Shown: in pieces, positions 1-8,263 of the stretch
Position numbering within the stretch: the first letter of the stretch is position 1
Layout: each line of letters starts with the position of its first letter
Origin: UBA1189 sp045612925
Lineage (GTDB): Bacteria; Bacteroidota; Bacteroidia; Bacteroidales; Bacteroidaceae
Assembly: GCA_045612925.1 (NCBI GenBank)
Contig: JAZKZX010000051.1
Coordinates: forward strand, 1-64,000
Length of the DNA: 64,000 bases
Direction of reading: 5' to 3'
Notes under the pieces: generated by a model
Seen by the model: only the letters and a program-made list of their open reading frames with translations
The model's database searches: none
What the model was told of the DNA's origin: nothing
Made by a program: the position numbers and the translations under genes

Positions 1-909
1 TACGGGCATGTTTGAGGTATTGGCGATGATGATAGTACGCTCCATCAACTTGCGACCGGTATGGGGGTCAACGAGCTCGGGGAACTCGGTGAAGATCTCT
101 ACTACCTCATTGGCACGCTCACCGCAGGCAGCGATGATCACGATGTCGGCCTCGGCCTGCTTAGAGATGGCATGCTGGGGCACGGTCTTACCTGTACCGA
201 AGGGACCAGGGATGAAGCCTGTACCACCCTCTACGATGGGGTTCACGGTATCGATAACACGTACGCCTGTCTCGAGCAACTTGAAGGGACGGGGTTTGTC
301 CACATAGTTGGTCATGGGCACCTTCACGGGCCAACGCTGAATCATGTTCACCTTCACGTCGTTACCCTCCTCATCGGTGAGCACGGCGATAGTGTCCTGA
401 ATGGTATACTCGCCTTCAGCCACGATAGACTTCACGGTGCACACACCCTTCTGCTGGAAGGGTACCATGATCTTCAAGGGTTGGCAGTTCTCCTCTACAG
501 AGCCGAGCCAGTCAGAGGCTTTCACCTTGTCGCCCACCTTGGCAAGAGGCTTGAACTGCCATTTGCGGTCGTCGTCGAGAGCATAGGTGTACTGTCCGCG
601 TTTGAGGAACACACCGTCCATCTTGTCGAGGTCGTTCTGCAGACCGTCATAGTTCTTTGAGAGCATACCGGGGCCGAGAGTTACCTCGAGCATGTGGCCG
701 GTAAATTCGGCAGGCGCACCTACCTTCAGTCCGCGTGTGCTCTCAAACACCTGCACAAACACGTCGTTACCCACTACCTTCAACACCTCGGCCATAAGCT
801 TATCGCCGCCGGTGGTGATGTAGCAGATTTCGTTCTGTGCCACGGGACCGTCTACTGTCAGCGTCACCAAGTTCTGAACAACGCCTTTAACTTTTCCTGT
901 TGTAGCCAT
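1..909 (-). CDS. ntpA: V-type ATP synthase subunit A (catalytic), 3' part outside window
   Basis: Catalytic A subunit of the V/A-type rotary ATPase, which couples ATP turnover to H+ or Na+ movement across the cytoplasmic membrane. Reading the minus strand from the ATG at 909 gives 303 uninterrupted codons up to the window edge, so the C-terminal half is missing. It starts MATTGKVKGVVQNLV, the small beta-barrel domain. The Walker A loop GPFGTGKT lies at residues 235-242, and GERANEVVEI follows in the nucleotide-binding domain. It is the third gene of a minus-strand operon after ntpE and the DUF2764 gene; only 9 bases separate it from the latter. The B, D, I and K subunit genes expected next lie outside the window. 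Identification is firm; ion specificity cannot be judged here. Confidence 0.95.
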   Translation of the reverse strand, partial: MATTGKVKGVVQNLVTLTVDGPVAQNEICYITTGGDKLMAEVLKVVGNDVFVQVFESTRGLKVGAPAEFTGHMLEVTLGPGMLSKNYDGLQNDLDKMDGVFLKRGQYTYALDDDRKWQFKPLAKVGDKVKASDWLGSVEENCQPLKIMVPFQQKGVCTVKSIVAEGEYTIQDTIAVLTDEEGNDVKVNMIQRWPVKVPMTNYVDKPRPFKLLETGVRVIDTVNPIVEGGTGFIPGPFGTGKTVPQHAISKQAEADIVIIAACGERANEVVEIFTEFPELVDPHTGRKLMERTIIIANTSNMPV

Positions 910-918
910 ATATCTGTT

Positions 919-1776
919 TTATTTCTTATTATTTATTGTAAACTCTTGAGGCACCTTCACCTCTTCTTTTAGTTGGCGTATCATGTCGCGTAGCATTTCA
1001 CCACCCGCTTCGGCATCGAGCGAAATCCAACGCTCGATGATCTGTATCTTCACGAGGAAGGCAAAGAGTTTCTCTACGGTGAAGTAGTCGAAAAAGGAGT
1101 TCGCCTCCATCCACTCCCACTTGAGAATGTCGAGCTTTCGCTCACGATCTACGAGGTTATCAATCTCACTGATGCGCATCACCTCCTCGAAACCGTCCAT
1201 CACACCTGTCAAGCCAAAGTCGCGGCTATTCGAAGTGCGCAATGCCTTGGCCACCTCATTGTCGCCCACGATGAGGGGCTTCACATCGAGGTTGTAGCGG
1301 CGTGCTGTAATGGCGGTAAGGAAGTTGTTGAGATCGAGGTTAAATGCAAACCAGCGTTCCACGAACACATTACCCTGACTCATGGCGTGCGCATAGTAGA
1401 GCTGTGCGAGGCGGTCTTCGGGGAAGATGCCCTCGGCTGCACTCTCTTCGCTCTCCATCTGTGCCACGAAGTCGTACATATAGCGCGGATAGTTGCGGTC
1501 GGGAGTCTCCTCAGCACGAGCAGCCTCGATGATGCCCAGCAACTCCTCGCTCGTATAAAGTCCACCCTCTACGATAGCGGCCTCCTTATCCTTTAATAAT
1601 AGGAGCAGGTTGGCATTGTCGTAGCTTAGGTAGATGAGGTCAAGCAGAGCGCGGTCATCGGCAGACAACTCGGGATAGTACAGCTCGCGGAACTCACGCA
1701 CGGTGATTCCCAACTTACTGTCATCGAGCGATAACTCCGGCAGTCCGGCTATGAGATAATAATAGTTCTTTTTCAT
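919..1776 (-). CDS. DUF2764 family protein of the V-ATPase operon
   Basis: A 285-residue soluble protein beginning MKKNYYYLIAGLPELSLDD, the usual start of the DUF2764 family. This family sits between the E and A subunit genes in Bacteroidetes and spirochaete V-ATPase operons. The sequence is helical and rich in Asp, Glu, Leu and Arg, with no signal peptide or membrane segment. Its place in the operon and its all-helical look suggest a structural part of the central stalk, perhaps replacing subunit C/d, which is otherwise not seen here; that is inference from context. The start at 1776 is a clear ATG followed by the family motif. Translation is probably coupled to ntpA, given the 9-base gap. 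Confidence 0.85.
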   Translation of the reverse strand: MKKNYYYLIAGLPELSLDDSKLGITVREFRELYYPELSADDRALLDLIYLSYDNANLLLLLKDKEAAIVEGGLYTSEELLGIIEAARAEETPDRNYPRYMYDFVAQMESEESAAEGIFPEDRLAQLYYAHAMSQGNVFVERWFAFNLDLNNFLTAITARRYNLDVKPLIVGDNEVAKALRTSNSRDFGLTGVMDGFEEVMRISEIDNLVDRERKLDILKWEWMEANSFFDYFTVEKLFAFLVKIQIIERWISLDAEAGGEMLRDMIRQLKEEVKVPQEFTINNKK

Positions 1777-1872
1777 AAAAAGGAATTTATGATTTATGAT
1801 TTATGATTTATTGCCAACCAAAGCATATCTTCCCGGATGGTAAATCAGAAATCAGAAATCTCAAATCATAAA
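1777..1872. repeat. Short A/T-rich tandem motif in the ntpE-DUF2764 spacer
   Basis: The 96-base spacer contains three tandem copies of an 8-base TTTATGAT-type unit near 1787-1812. Copies of AAATCAGA and AAATCATA follow near 1842-1875. A similar tract (AAATCATAAATCATAA) lies just upstream of trmD at about 32656-32688. No hairpin with a T-run is present, so read-through from ntpE is likely. Confidence 0.5.
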
Positions 1873-2463
1873 TCAGAACAACATCTCTACCAACTCAGGA
1901 CGGAGGAATGACTGGAAGAAGTTTACAAACTCCTCCTCGCCAAAGTTCACCTTGTACGAGCCATCGGCGGGCTGTATGGTGAAGAGCGCCTTCTGTCCGT
2001 TTACCTCTTCGATGGTTACACCCTTGTCAAGCAAATCCTTTGCTTTAGCAGCAAAGTACTTCTTGAGGGTCTCGCCATCAGCAGCAGAGATTACGATAGG
2101 CTCATCTGCCACCCACTTCTCGGCCAATGTCACTACGAACTTGCCCATTACCTCTTTGTCTGCGGTGAGTTCTTTCACAGCGTCACCCACTACCTTGTCT
2201 GAAACCAAGGTAGCTACCTCGCTCTTGAGCGCGTTCACGGCCTGGCCAGCAAAGAGTCGGAGCTCTGACTTTGTGTTTTCCATCAACTCAGCGGCAGACT
2301 TCTGCGCACCAGCAATCAGGGCATCAGCCTCTTTGCGTGCATTCTCTACGATTTCGGCAGCCTGAGCATTGGCAGCAGCTACGATGCGTGCAGCCTCTTC
2401 ATTGCCTTTCTCTACTCCATCCCGAAACATCTTTTCGGTCAATTTTTGTATATTCTTTTCCAT
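1873..2463 (-). CDS. ntpE: V-type ATP synthase subunit E (peripheral stalk)
   Basis: A 196-residue protein starting MEKNIQKLTEKMFRDGVEKG. The first ~100 residues are a long Ala/Glu/Lys-rich helix (repeats of the type AARIVAAANAQAAEIVENARKEAD), as in the coiled-coil peripheral stalk subunit E/H of V/A-ATPases. A globular C-terminal half follows and ends in FFQSFLRPELVEMLF. The frame is open upstream to 2538, but those 25 codons encode an unrelated hydrophobic stretch, so the ATG at 2463 is preferred. It is the first gene of the ATPase operon. A -7-like TACTTTTG sits on the minus strand at 2510-2503. Confidence 0.87.
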   Translation of the reverse strand: MEKNIQKLTEKMFRDGVEKGNEEAARIVAAANAQAAEIVENARKEADALIAGAQKSAAELMENTKSELRLFAGQAVNALKSEVATLVSDKVVGDAVKELTADKEVMGKFVVTLAEKWVADEPIVISAADGETLKKYFAAKAKDLLDKGVTIEEVNGQKALFTIQPADGSYKVNFGEEEFVNFFQSFLRPELVEMLF

Positions 2464-2567
2464 TTTAAAAATAGGTTTTGATAGTTTTTTCCAACTAAAA
2501 GGCAAAAGTACAAAATAAATCCCAATAAACGCCAACAATTATTGAATAATTGTAAGGCATGCTTTAC

Positions 2568-2610
2568 AAAAAAAATATAAGTGGCACCTTCTACTGATGA
2601 TACCACTTAT
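2568..2610 (-). terminator. Rho-independent terminator after the zinc-ribbon gene
   Basis: On the minus strand, 8-base arms (2610-2603 and 2584-2577, ATAAGTGG/CCACTTAT) flank an 18-base loop. An eight-T run follows at 2575-2568. It lies about 35 bases past the stop of the gene ending at 2646 and ahead of ntpE. Confidence 0.75.
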
Positions 2611-2645
2611 AAAACAGGTTATAACCCTAATAGTCGGTAGAGAGA

Positions 2646-3485
2646 TTACTCGGCAGCAGCCTCGTCGCTCTTCTTACGGATAGCGCGCTTGCGAGTCTTC
2701 TTCTCGGGAGCCTGTGTAGTAGTCTCCTTTACGCCTGCCAACTCAGGATCAATCATGATACGACCACAATATTCACACACGATAATTTTCTTGCGCATCT
2801 TCACATCAAGCTGGCGCTGGGGCGGAATCTTATTGAAGCAACCACCACAAGCATCGCGCTGCACATACACCACACCGAGTCCGTTGCGTGTATTCTTACG
2901 GATACGCTTGAACGACTGCAACAAGCGAGATTCGATAGTAGCCTCGAGTTCCTTGGCGCGATCGCGAAGTTTCTCCTCTTCTTCCTTCGTTTCAGCCACG
3001 ATTTCCTCCAGTTCATTGCGCTTATCTTCAAGAGCAGCAATGCGCTCTTCAAGCAGAGCATTAGTACGATCAATCTCCTCGTTCTTGGCCTTCAAGTCAC
3101 CAGCATATTGACGGAGTTTCTTCTCGCAGAACTCCACCTCGAGAGTCTGGAATTCGATTTCCTTGGCCAAGAGGTCGTACTCACGATTATTGCGTACATT
3201 ATTTTGGTCTTCAGTATATTTTTCGATCATCGCCTTGGCCTCTTCAATTTTGTTACGACGTTTAGCCTCTTCAGCCTTGATTTCCTCGATGCTACCAGAA
3301 ATATTACCGATGCGAGTACGGAGTCCAGCCACTTCATCCTCAAGGTCCTGAACCTCAAGGGGGAGTTCACCACGGAGAGTCTTAATGCGGTCGATCTCCG
3401 AGAAGATAACCTGCAACTGGTACAATGATTTCAATTTTTCCTCTACAGAATACTCCTGCAGTTCTTTCTTGATGTCTTTTGCCAT
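2646..3485 (-). CDS. Coiled-coil protein with C-terminal C4 zinc ribbon
   Basis: A 279-residue cytoplasmic protein. Residues ~15-190 are a long charged coiled coil rich in Glu, Lys, Arg and Leu. The C-terminal part carries two Cys pairs (CGGC and CEYC) about 22 residues apart, forming a zinc ribbon of the zf-RING_7 type, followed by a basic tail (KKTRKRAIRKKS). This matches the conserved 'C4-type zinc ribbon' proteins of Bacteroidetes and other bacteria, for which nucleic-acid binding has been proposed but no firm role is known. It follows the Nif3-like gene with a 2-base gap, a pairing that recurs in this phylum and suggests a shared function. A terminator follows at 2568-2610. Confidence 0.85.
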   Translation of the reverse strand: MAKDIKKELQEYSVEEKLKSLYQLQVIFSEIDRIKTLRGELPLEVQDLEDEVAGLRTRIGNISGSIEEIKAEEAKRRNKIEEAKAMIEKYTEDQNNVRNNREYDLLAKEIEFQTLEVEFCEKKLRQYAGDLKAKNEEIDRTNALLEERIAALEDKRNELEEIVAETKEEEEKLRDRAKELEATIESRLLQSFKRIRKNTRNGLGVVYVQRDACGGCFNKIPPQRQLDVKMRKKIIVCEYCGRIMIDPELAGVKETTTQAPEKKTRKRAIRKKSDEAAAE

Positions 3486-3487
3486 AG

Positions 3488-4273
3488 TTACAAATAATTT
3501 ATTGGGTTTGTATTTAATGTAGTCTTTATCGTTTTCAGTTCGGGCAACTCCTTGGCGAGAATTTCAGCAAAGAGATCTACCGTATATTGCTCGCTTTCAT
3601 AATGTCCCATTTCGGCTATCAACAGTTCTTCGTTATGTCCAAAATAGTCGTGATAACGCATCTCTCCTGTAAGAAAAGCATCGGCACCTTGCACAACAGC
3701 CTGCTGCAGCAGGAATCCCCCAGCACCGCCACACAGTGCTACACGTCGTATTTTGCGCCCACACAGTCTATTATATCGCATACATCGTATACCAAATAGT
3801 TCCTTAATACGCTGCATGAATCCGATTTCGTCCTCCTCCACTTCAAGGTTACCGATAATGCCAGCTCCTGCATGAATGTCTACAGTCTTTGTTTCGAGAA
3901 ATGCGAGGTTGGTCAGTCCGATCTTTTCTGCGATACGATAGTTCACCCCATACTCGGCATTATCCATATTGGTGTGTGCTGCATATATACCTATACCCTT
4001 TTGTATTGCCTTGATGACACAACGCTCCACATAGCTATTGCCAGTGATTTGCTTGAGTCCGTGAAACAACAGAGGGTGATGCGCCACAATTAGGTTACAT
4101 CCCATCCGCTCTGCCTCATCGATGACATCTTCAGTCACGTCTAGACACAACAAAGCCCCTGCAACTTCCTGCTCCGCTGTCAATCCTATTTGCAATCCCG
4201 CATTATCGAAACCGTCTTGCAAAGGCAGAGGCGCATATTGTTCAAGGGCATCAAACACTTGTATTGCCTTCAT
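3488..4273 (-). CDS. Nif3-like dinuclear metal-centre protein (YbgI family)
   Basis: A 261-residue protein starting MKAIQVFDALEQYAPL. It has the metal-ligand motifs of the Nif3/YbgI family: LIVAHHPLLF, HTNMDNAEYGVNYRIAE and, near the C-terminus, EMGHYESEQY. The middle insert (about residues 120-200) includes GGAGGFLLQQAV. Family members form hexameric rings with two metals per subunit. GTP cyclohydrolase-like and other hydrolase activities have been suggested, but the cellular role is unsettled. The frame is open 16 codons further upstream; the ATG at 4273 fits the family N-terminus. It forms a two-gene unit with the zinc-ribbon gene and is divergent from the glycosyltransferase at 4481. Confidence 0.88.
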   Translation of the reverse strand: MKAIQVFDALEQYAPLPLQDGFDNAGLQIGLTAEQEVAGALLCLDVTEDVIDEAERMGCNLIVAHHPLLFHGLKQITGNSYVERCVIKAIQKGIGIYAAHTNMDNAEYGVNYRIAEKIGLTNLAFLETKTVDIHAGAGIIGNLEVEEDEIGFMQRIKELFGIRCMRYNRLCGRKIRRVALCGGAGGFLLQQAVVQGADAFLTGEMRYHDYFGHNEELLIAEMGHYESEQYTVDLFAEILAKELPELKTIKTTLNTNPINYL

Positions 4274-4403
4274 ATTTCTCAAAAACGGCGCAAAGTTACG
4301 AATAAACGGGTAAATATACAATATTTTCTCTCCAAAATACTCCTATATTATATAATAAGTATAACTTTTGAGAAAAAGTCGAAGATACTTTATACTCGCT
4401 GTA

Positions 4404-4455
4404 AAAAATATTCAAGCAAGCTTGATATGTTTTCGCTCGTTTATTCGTATCTTTG
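4404..4455 (+). promoter_or_regulatory. Promoter of the GT2 gene, containing a shared 22-bp element
   Basis: A Bacteroidetes-type -7 element TATCTTTG lies at 4448-4455, 25 bases before the start codon. A TTG (4422-4424) lies 23 bases upstream as a weak -33 match. The stretch 4407-4428 (AATATTCAAGCAAGCTTGATAT and flanks) recurs almost exactly upstream of ridA on the minus strand (about 29146-29171). The downstream part also resembles that copy, so the whole ~48-bp unit looks like one promoter type. Confidence 0.6.
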
Positions 4456-4480
4456 TCCTCGAAAGCAAAAAAACTATCAT

Positions 4481-5230
4481 ATGCAACAGAGCGACAGTAT
4501 CGTTATTATACCTACCTACAACGAGAAGGAGAATATCGAAAACATCATCCGTGCCGTATTCGGTTTGGAGAAAGTGTTCCACATACTCATCATTGAGGAC
4601 GGCTCGCCCGACGGCACCGCTGCTATCGTCAAGGAGTTACAGAAGGAGTTTCCCGAGCGTCTCTTCATGGTAGAGCGCACCGGAAAGCTCGGTCTTGGCA
4701 CCGCCTACATATGCGGTTTCAAGTGGGCTATCGAGCATAAGTACGACTACATCTTCGAGATGGATGCCGACTTCTCGCACAACCCCAACGACCTACCCCG
4801 CCTCTACAGCGCTTGCGCTGTCGAGGGTTACGATGTATCTATCGGCTCGCGCTATGTGAGCGGCGTCAATGTAGTGAACTGGCCCATGGGTCGTGTACTC
4901 ATGTCGTACTACGCCTCCAAGTATGTACAGTTCGTCACTGGCATCAAAGTCAAAGATACCACTGCCGGTTTCAAGTGCTACCGCAGGGAGGTACTTGAGA
5001 CTATGGAACTCGACAAGGTTCGTTTCAAGGGTTATGCCTTCCAGATAGAAATGAAGTTTACTGCCTACAAGTGCGGCTTCAAGATCAAGGAGGTACCCGT
5101 CATTTTCGTCAATCGTGAACTAGGTACATCAAAGATGAACAGCAGCATTTTTGGCGAAGCCATGTTCGGTGTCATGCGACTCCGTTGGGATGGATGGTTC
5201 CGTAAATATCCCCAACGAAAGCTGGCTTAA
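4481..5230 (+). CDS. Polyprenol-phosphate mannosyltransferase-like GT2 enzyme
   Basis: A 249-residue family 2 glycosyltransferase of the dolichyl-phosphate mannose synthase type. It would transfer a sugar from a nucleotide donor to a polyprenyl phosphate at the inner membrane face. Motifs include IIPTYNEKENI (residues 9-19), IIEDGSPDGT and the donor/metal-binding DAD at 95-97, with ADFSHNP after it. The C-terminal region KGYAFQIEM...FVNRELGTSKM is typical of bacterial DPM1-like enzymes. No membrane segments are present, as in the short soluble class. The frame is open far upstream, but the sequence before the ATG at 4481 is promoter DNA. The donor sugar cannot be decided from sequence. Confidence 0.9.
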   Translation: MQQSDSIVIIPTYNEKENIENIIRAVFGLEKVFHILIIEDGSPDGTAAIVKELQKEFPERLFMVERTGKLGLGTAYICGFKWAIEHKYDYIFEMDADFSHNPNDLPRLYSACAVEGYDVSIGSRYVSGVNVVNWPMGRVLMSYYASKYVQFVTGIKVKDTTAGFKCYRREVLETMELDKVRFKGYAFQIEMKFTAYKCGFKIKEVPVIFVNRELGTSKMNSSIFGEAMFGVMRLRWDGWFRKYPQRKLA

Positions 5231-5257
5231 CACACTGCAAAAACCAATACATATATA

Positions 5258-5294
5258 TATGAGCGCCCCAAGCGGAGTCGCTCATATTTCTTTT
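5258..5294 (+). terminator. Terminator after the GT2 gene
   Basis: The 8-base arms TATGAGCG (5258-5265) and CGCTCATA (5279-5286) enclose a 13-base loop. The T-rich stretch TTTCTTTT follows. Confidence 0.75.
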
Positions 5295-5392
5295 ATGACA
5301 TCCCGTACCGGGGAACCCATACATGTCATTCTTAAAAACCTTTTGTCCCTAATGATGTTATTATGTGAGTTACACCATATAATAAAAGCAGT

Positions 5393-6475
5393 ATGAATAG
5401 AATTACTAAAAACATCCTCGTAGGATGTGCTGCACTGGCAAGCGGAACGGCAGCTACAATGGCCTGCACGGGCATATCGCTCACTGCCAAGGACGGTAGC
5501 TACATCCAGGCACGCACCATCGAAGGGGCAGCGCTGAAACTTATCAGTGAATATGTGATCATCCCTCGCGGGCAGGAGCTGCAGTCGTATACCCCCAACG
5601 CCACGAACGGTCTGAAGTTTACCGCCAAGTACGGCGTGGTAGGACTATGCGTAGTACAGAAGGAGTTTATCGCTGAGGGCATCAACGAGGCGGGACTGTC
5701 TACAGGACTCTTCTTCTTCCCCAACTATGGCAGCTACCTACCCTACAACCCCGCCGAGGCGAGCCGCAGCGTGGGCGACCTACAGCTGAATGCATGGATG
5801 CTGTCGCAGTTTGCCACCGTAGAGGAGGTGATGCAGGCTATCAACACCAACCAGGTACGCGTGGTGGGCCTCGACGCTAGCTCTGTAGTACACTACCGTA
5901 TAGGCGACAAGAGCGGCCGACAGGTGGTGTTGGAGTTTGTCGATGGTGTGCCGCACTTCTATGAGAATACGGTGGGGGTGATCACTAACTCGCCCGGATT
6001 CCCCTGGCACCTGGCTAACCTAAACAACTATGTAAACCTCTTCCCAGGCAGTGCTCCCGACCAACTACTTGGCGAGCAAGCGTTGAGCCCCTTCGGGGGC
6101 AGCTCGGGAATGTTGGGCCTTCCGGGCGACGCCACACCTCCCTCGCGCTTTGTGCGTGCGGCCTTCTTCCGCAATACGGCTCCGCAGCAGCCCGATGGAT
6201 TTAGCACCATCACGCAGAGCTTTCACATACTGAACAACTTTGACATCCCCATAGGCATAGAGCACAAGGCAGGACAGGGCCCCGACATCCCCAGTGCCAC
6301 ACAGTGGACATCGGCCATAGACCTCACGGGCGGCAAGGTGTACTACAAGACCATGTACAACAACAATATACGCTGCATTGATGTGAAGAGTATCGACTTC
6401 GGCAAGGTGAAGTACCAGTGGCACCCGATGGATAAGAGTGAGACACAACCGGTAGAGATGGTGGTGGTGAAGTGA
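5393..6475 (+). CDS. Exported choloylglycine hydrolase / penicillin V acylase family Ntn-hydrolase
   Basis: A 360-residue linear amide C-N hydrolase. Residues 1-24 form a signal peptide ending in ATMA. Cleavage exposes Cys25 in CTGI, the N-terminal nucleophile of this family. Other active-site positions are recognisable: the Arg of ARTIEG, the NSPGFPWHL segment (oxyanion/substrate Asn) and the Arg of PSRFVRAAF. The Asp that usually follows the first Arg is Glu here. The exported form with a cleaved leader is that of Bacteroides bile salt hydrolases and related acylases. Conjugated bile salts are the most likely substrate in a gut host; penicillin V or acyl-homoserine lactones are alternatives. 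The gene stands alone between two hairpins. Confidence 0.87.
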   Translation: MNRITKNILVGCAALASGTAATMACTGISLTAKDGSYIQARTIEGAALKLISEYVIIPRGQELQSYTPNATNGLKFTAKYGVVGLCVVQKEFIAEGINEAGLSTGLFFFPNYGSYLPYNPAEASRSVGDLQLNAWMLSQFATVEEVMQAINTNQVRVVGLDASSVVHYRIGDKSGRQVVLEFVDGVPHFYENTVGVITNSPGFPWHLANLNNYVNLFPGSAPDQLLGEQALSPFGGSSGMLGLPGDATPPSRFVRAAFFRNTAPQQPDGFSTITQSFHILNNFDIPIGIEHKAGQGPDIPSATQWTSAIDLTGGKVYYKTMYNNNIRCIDVKSIDFGKVKYQWHPMDKSETQPVEMVVVK

Positions 6476-6491
6476 GTAATGACTCATTACT
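6475..6491. terminator. Short palindrome overlapping the hydrolase stop codon
   Basis: The arms AGTAATGA (6475-6482) and TCATTACT (6484-6491) are perfect complements around one C. The left arm starts at the last base of the TGA stop. There is no T-run, so it is a weak candidate terminator or 3'-end stabiliser. Confidence 0.4.
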
Positions 6492-6648
6492 GGAGTGTAG
6501 GAGTTAAGGAGTATAGACGTTAGTCTGTTCGCGGCTTTACTATTTTCATGGGCACCCACAAGGGGGCCCTACGATAGCCACCTTACGATTTTCATAGTCT
6601 AAAGTATAGTCTATACTCCTCTACTCCCCAAAAGTTCTCCTACACTCC
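6492..6648. repeat. Imperfect long inverted repeat in the hydrolase-pyrB spacer
   Basis: Two pairs of exact 12-base arms are nested. GGAGTGTAGGAG (6492-6503) pairs with 6637-6648, and AGGAGTATAGAC (6507-6518) pairs with 6609-6620. The inner ~90 bases hold no gene. The 368-base spacer 6476-6843 has no convincing coding sequence and contains this structure, a second hairpin at 6684-6717 and the pyrB promoter. Confidence 0.6.
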
Positions 6649-6683
6649 TATACTCCTCAACTCCCCCAAAAAAGGAATAACAC

Positions 6684-6717
6684 ATCCGCATTTTGCCTCG
6701 TGCGACAAAATGCGGAT
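6684..6717. terminator. Strong 12-bp hairpin upstream of pyrB
   Basis: ATCCGCATTTTG (6684-6695) is perfectly complementary to 6706-6717 with a 10-base loop. It lies upstream of the pyrB promoter. It probably ends transcripts from the hydrolase gene rather than acting as an attenuator. Confidence 0.55.
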
Positions 6718-6733
6718 TTATTCGTATGATATA

Positions 6734-6765
6734 TTTGGATATTTGCAGAGAAAGTTGTTACTTTG
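6734..6765 (+). promoter_or_regulatory. Promoter of the pyrB operon
   Basis: TTTG (6734-6737), 20-base spacer, TTACTTTG (6758-6765). This is a one-mismatch fit to the Bacteroidetes TTTG/TAnnTTTG promoter. It lies 78 bases before the pyrB ATG. Confidence 0.5.
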
Positions 6766-6843
6766 TTGCTAAACTCGTTGCCTTGCATGAAAGTGCGACG
6801 CAGGAGTGCACAGACAAGACCAAACATTTAAAACGGATATATC

Positions 6844-7755
6844 ATGACAAAGAGCTTCGTAACCATTGCCGACTTGAGCAAAGAGAAGATTATGAGCTTG
6901 CTCGAAGCGGCAGCCCGATTTGAAGAGAACCCCAACCGCAAGACATTGGATGGAAAGGTTATCGCCACCCTATTCTTCGAGCCCTCTACCCGCACACGAC
7001 TCTCCTTCGAGACTGCTGTCAATCGCCTTGGCGGACGCGTCATCGGATTTAGCGATGCTGCCACATCGAGTTCATCGAAGGGAGAGAGCCTCAAAGACAC
7101 CATCATGATGGTGGGCAACTATGCCGACCTCATCGTGATGCGCCACCACCTGGAGGGTGCAGCACGCTATGCCAGCGAGGTGTCGCCCGTACCCATCATC
7201 AATGCCGGCGACGGTGCCAACCAGCACCCCTCGCAGACGATGCTCGACCTCTACTCTATCTATAAGACACAAGGCACGCTGGAGAACCTGAACATATACC
7301 TCGTGGGCGACCTCAAGTATGGCCGCACAGTGCACTCACTGCTGATGGCCATGCGCCACTTCAACCCGCAGTTCCACTTCATCGCACCCAAAGAGCTGGC
7401 CATGCCCAACGAATATAAGATCTACTGCAAGGAGCACGGTATCAAGTATGTAGAGCATACCGACTTTACCGAGGAGACCATTGCCGATGCCGACATCCTC
7501 TATATGACCCGCGTACAGCGCGAGCGTTTCACTGACCTCATGGAGTATGAGCGCGTGAAGGATGTATATATCCTCAAGGCCGACATGCTGAAGGGCACAC
7601 GCGACAACCTGCGCATACTGCACCCGCTGCCCCGCGTGAACGAGATTGCCACCGATGTGGACGACAGCCCCAAGGCATACTACTTCCAGCAGGCCAAGAA
7701 CGGACTCTACATTAGAGAAGCGCTCATCTGCGACTGCTTGGGAATGGAGATTTAA
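6844..7755 (+). CDS. pyrB: Aspartate carbamoyltransferase catalytic chain
   Basis: Condenses carbamoyl phosphate with L-aspartate, the first committed step of pyrimidine synthesis. The 303-residue length is normal for the catalytic chain. The carbamoyl-phosphate loop FFEPSTRTRLSFE is present (Ser48-Thr49-Arg50-Thr51-Arg52). So are SSSKGESLKDT (the loop contributing Ser and Lys to the neighbouring active site), HPSQTMLDLYSI and HPLPRVNEI. pyrI starts 46 bases downstream, so the enzyme should be the regulated dodecamer of the enteric type. Confidence 0.97.
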   Translation: MTKSFVTIADLSKEKIMSLLEAAARFEENPNRKTLDGKVIATLFFEPSTRTRLSFETAVNRLGGRVIGFSDAATSSSSKGESLKDTIMMVGNYADLIVMRHHLEGAARYASEVSPVPIINAGDGANQHPSQTMLDLYSIYKTQGTLENLNIYLVGDLKYGRTVHSLLMAMRHFNPQFHFIAPKELAMPNEYKIYCKEHGIKYVEHTDFTEETIADADILYMTRVQRERFTDLMEYERVKDVYILKADMLKGTRDNLRILHPLPRVNEIATDVDDSPKAYYFQQAKNGLYIREALICDCLGMEI

Positions 7756-7801
7756 TATAGAAGAGAACATGAAGATTTAAAACACTAATTGCCATCAAGT
7801 C

Positions 7802-8263
7802 ATGAACAATAAGAAAACTGAATTGCTCGTTGCCGCACTCGAAAATGGCACAGTAATAGACCACATACCTTCGGAACTCGTGTTTACCATCGCACAGCTG
7901 CTCGAGCTGGAGAAGTTGAACTCAAGTGTCACCATCGGTTACAACCTTACCAGCAAGAAGATTGGCAAGAAGGGTGTCATCAAGGTGGCCGACAAATACT
8001 TTTCTGACGAGGAGATAAGCCGCCTCTCTGTAGTAGCGCCCAATGTGGTGCTCAACATCATACGCAACTTTGATGTAGTAGAGAAGAAGGAGGTGATTAC
8101 CCCCGACGAACTGCACGGCATAGTACGCTGCAGCAACCCCAAATGCATCACCAACAACGAGCCCATGAGCACCTACTTCCATGTGGTGGACAAGCAGGCA
8201 GGCACACTGAAATGCCACTACTGCGAGAAGGAGCAGAACAAAAGCAAGGTGAAGCTTGTATGA
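7802..8263 (+). CDS. pyrI: Aspartate carbamoyltransferase regulatory chain
   Basis: A 153-residue regulatory subunit that binds CTP/ATP and bridges catalytic trimers. The N-terminal allosteric domain is followed by the zinc domain with Cys110, Cys115, Cys138 and Cys141 (CSNPKC...CHYC). All four zinc ligands are intact. The stop TGA overlaps the next start codon (ATGA), indicating translational coupling to the flavin reductase. Confidence 0.97.
   Translation: MNNKKTELLVAALENGTVIDHIPSELVFTIAQLLELEKLNSSVTIGYNLTSKKIGKKGVIKVADKYFSDEEISRLSVVAPNVVLNIIRNFDVVEKKEVITPDELHGIVRCSNPKCITNNEPMSTYFHVVDKQAGTLKCHYCEKEQNKSKVKLV

Noticed and set aside
61..972. Plus-strand open frames of 60-200 codons near the left edge
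   Set aside because: They are antisense to ntpA, whose minus-strand translation has the full set of A-subunit motifs.
1787..1875. CRISPR-like short repeats
   Set aside because: The units are only about 8 bases, A/T-rich and without unique spacers; no cas genes are present.
6766..6843. Pyrimidine attenuator or riboswitch before pyrB
   Set aside because: The strong hairpin lies upstream of the likely promoter, and the 78-base leader shows no leader peptide or T-rich terminator.
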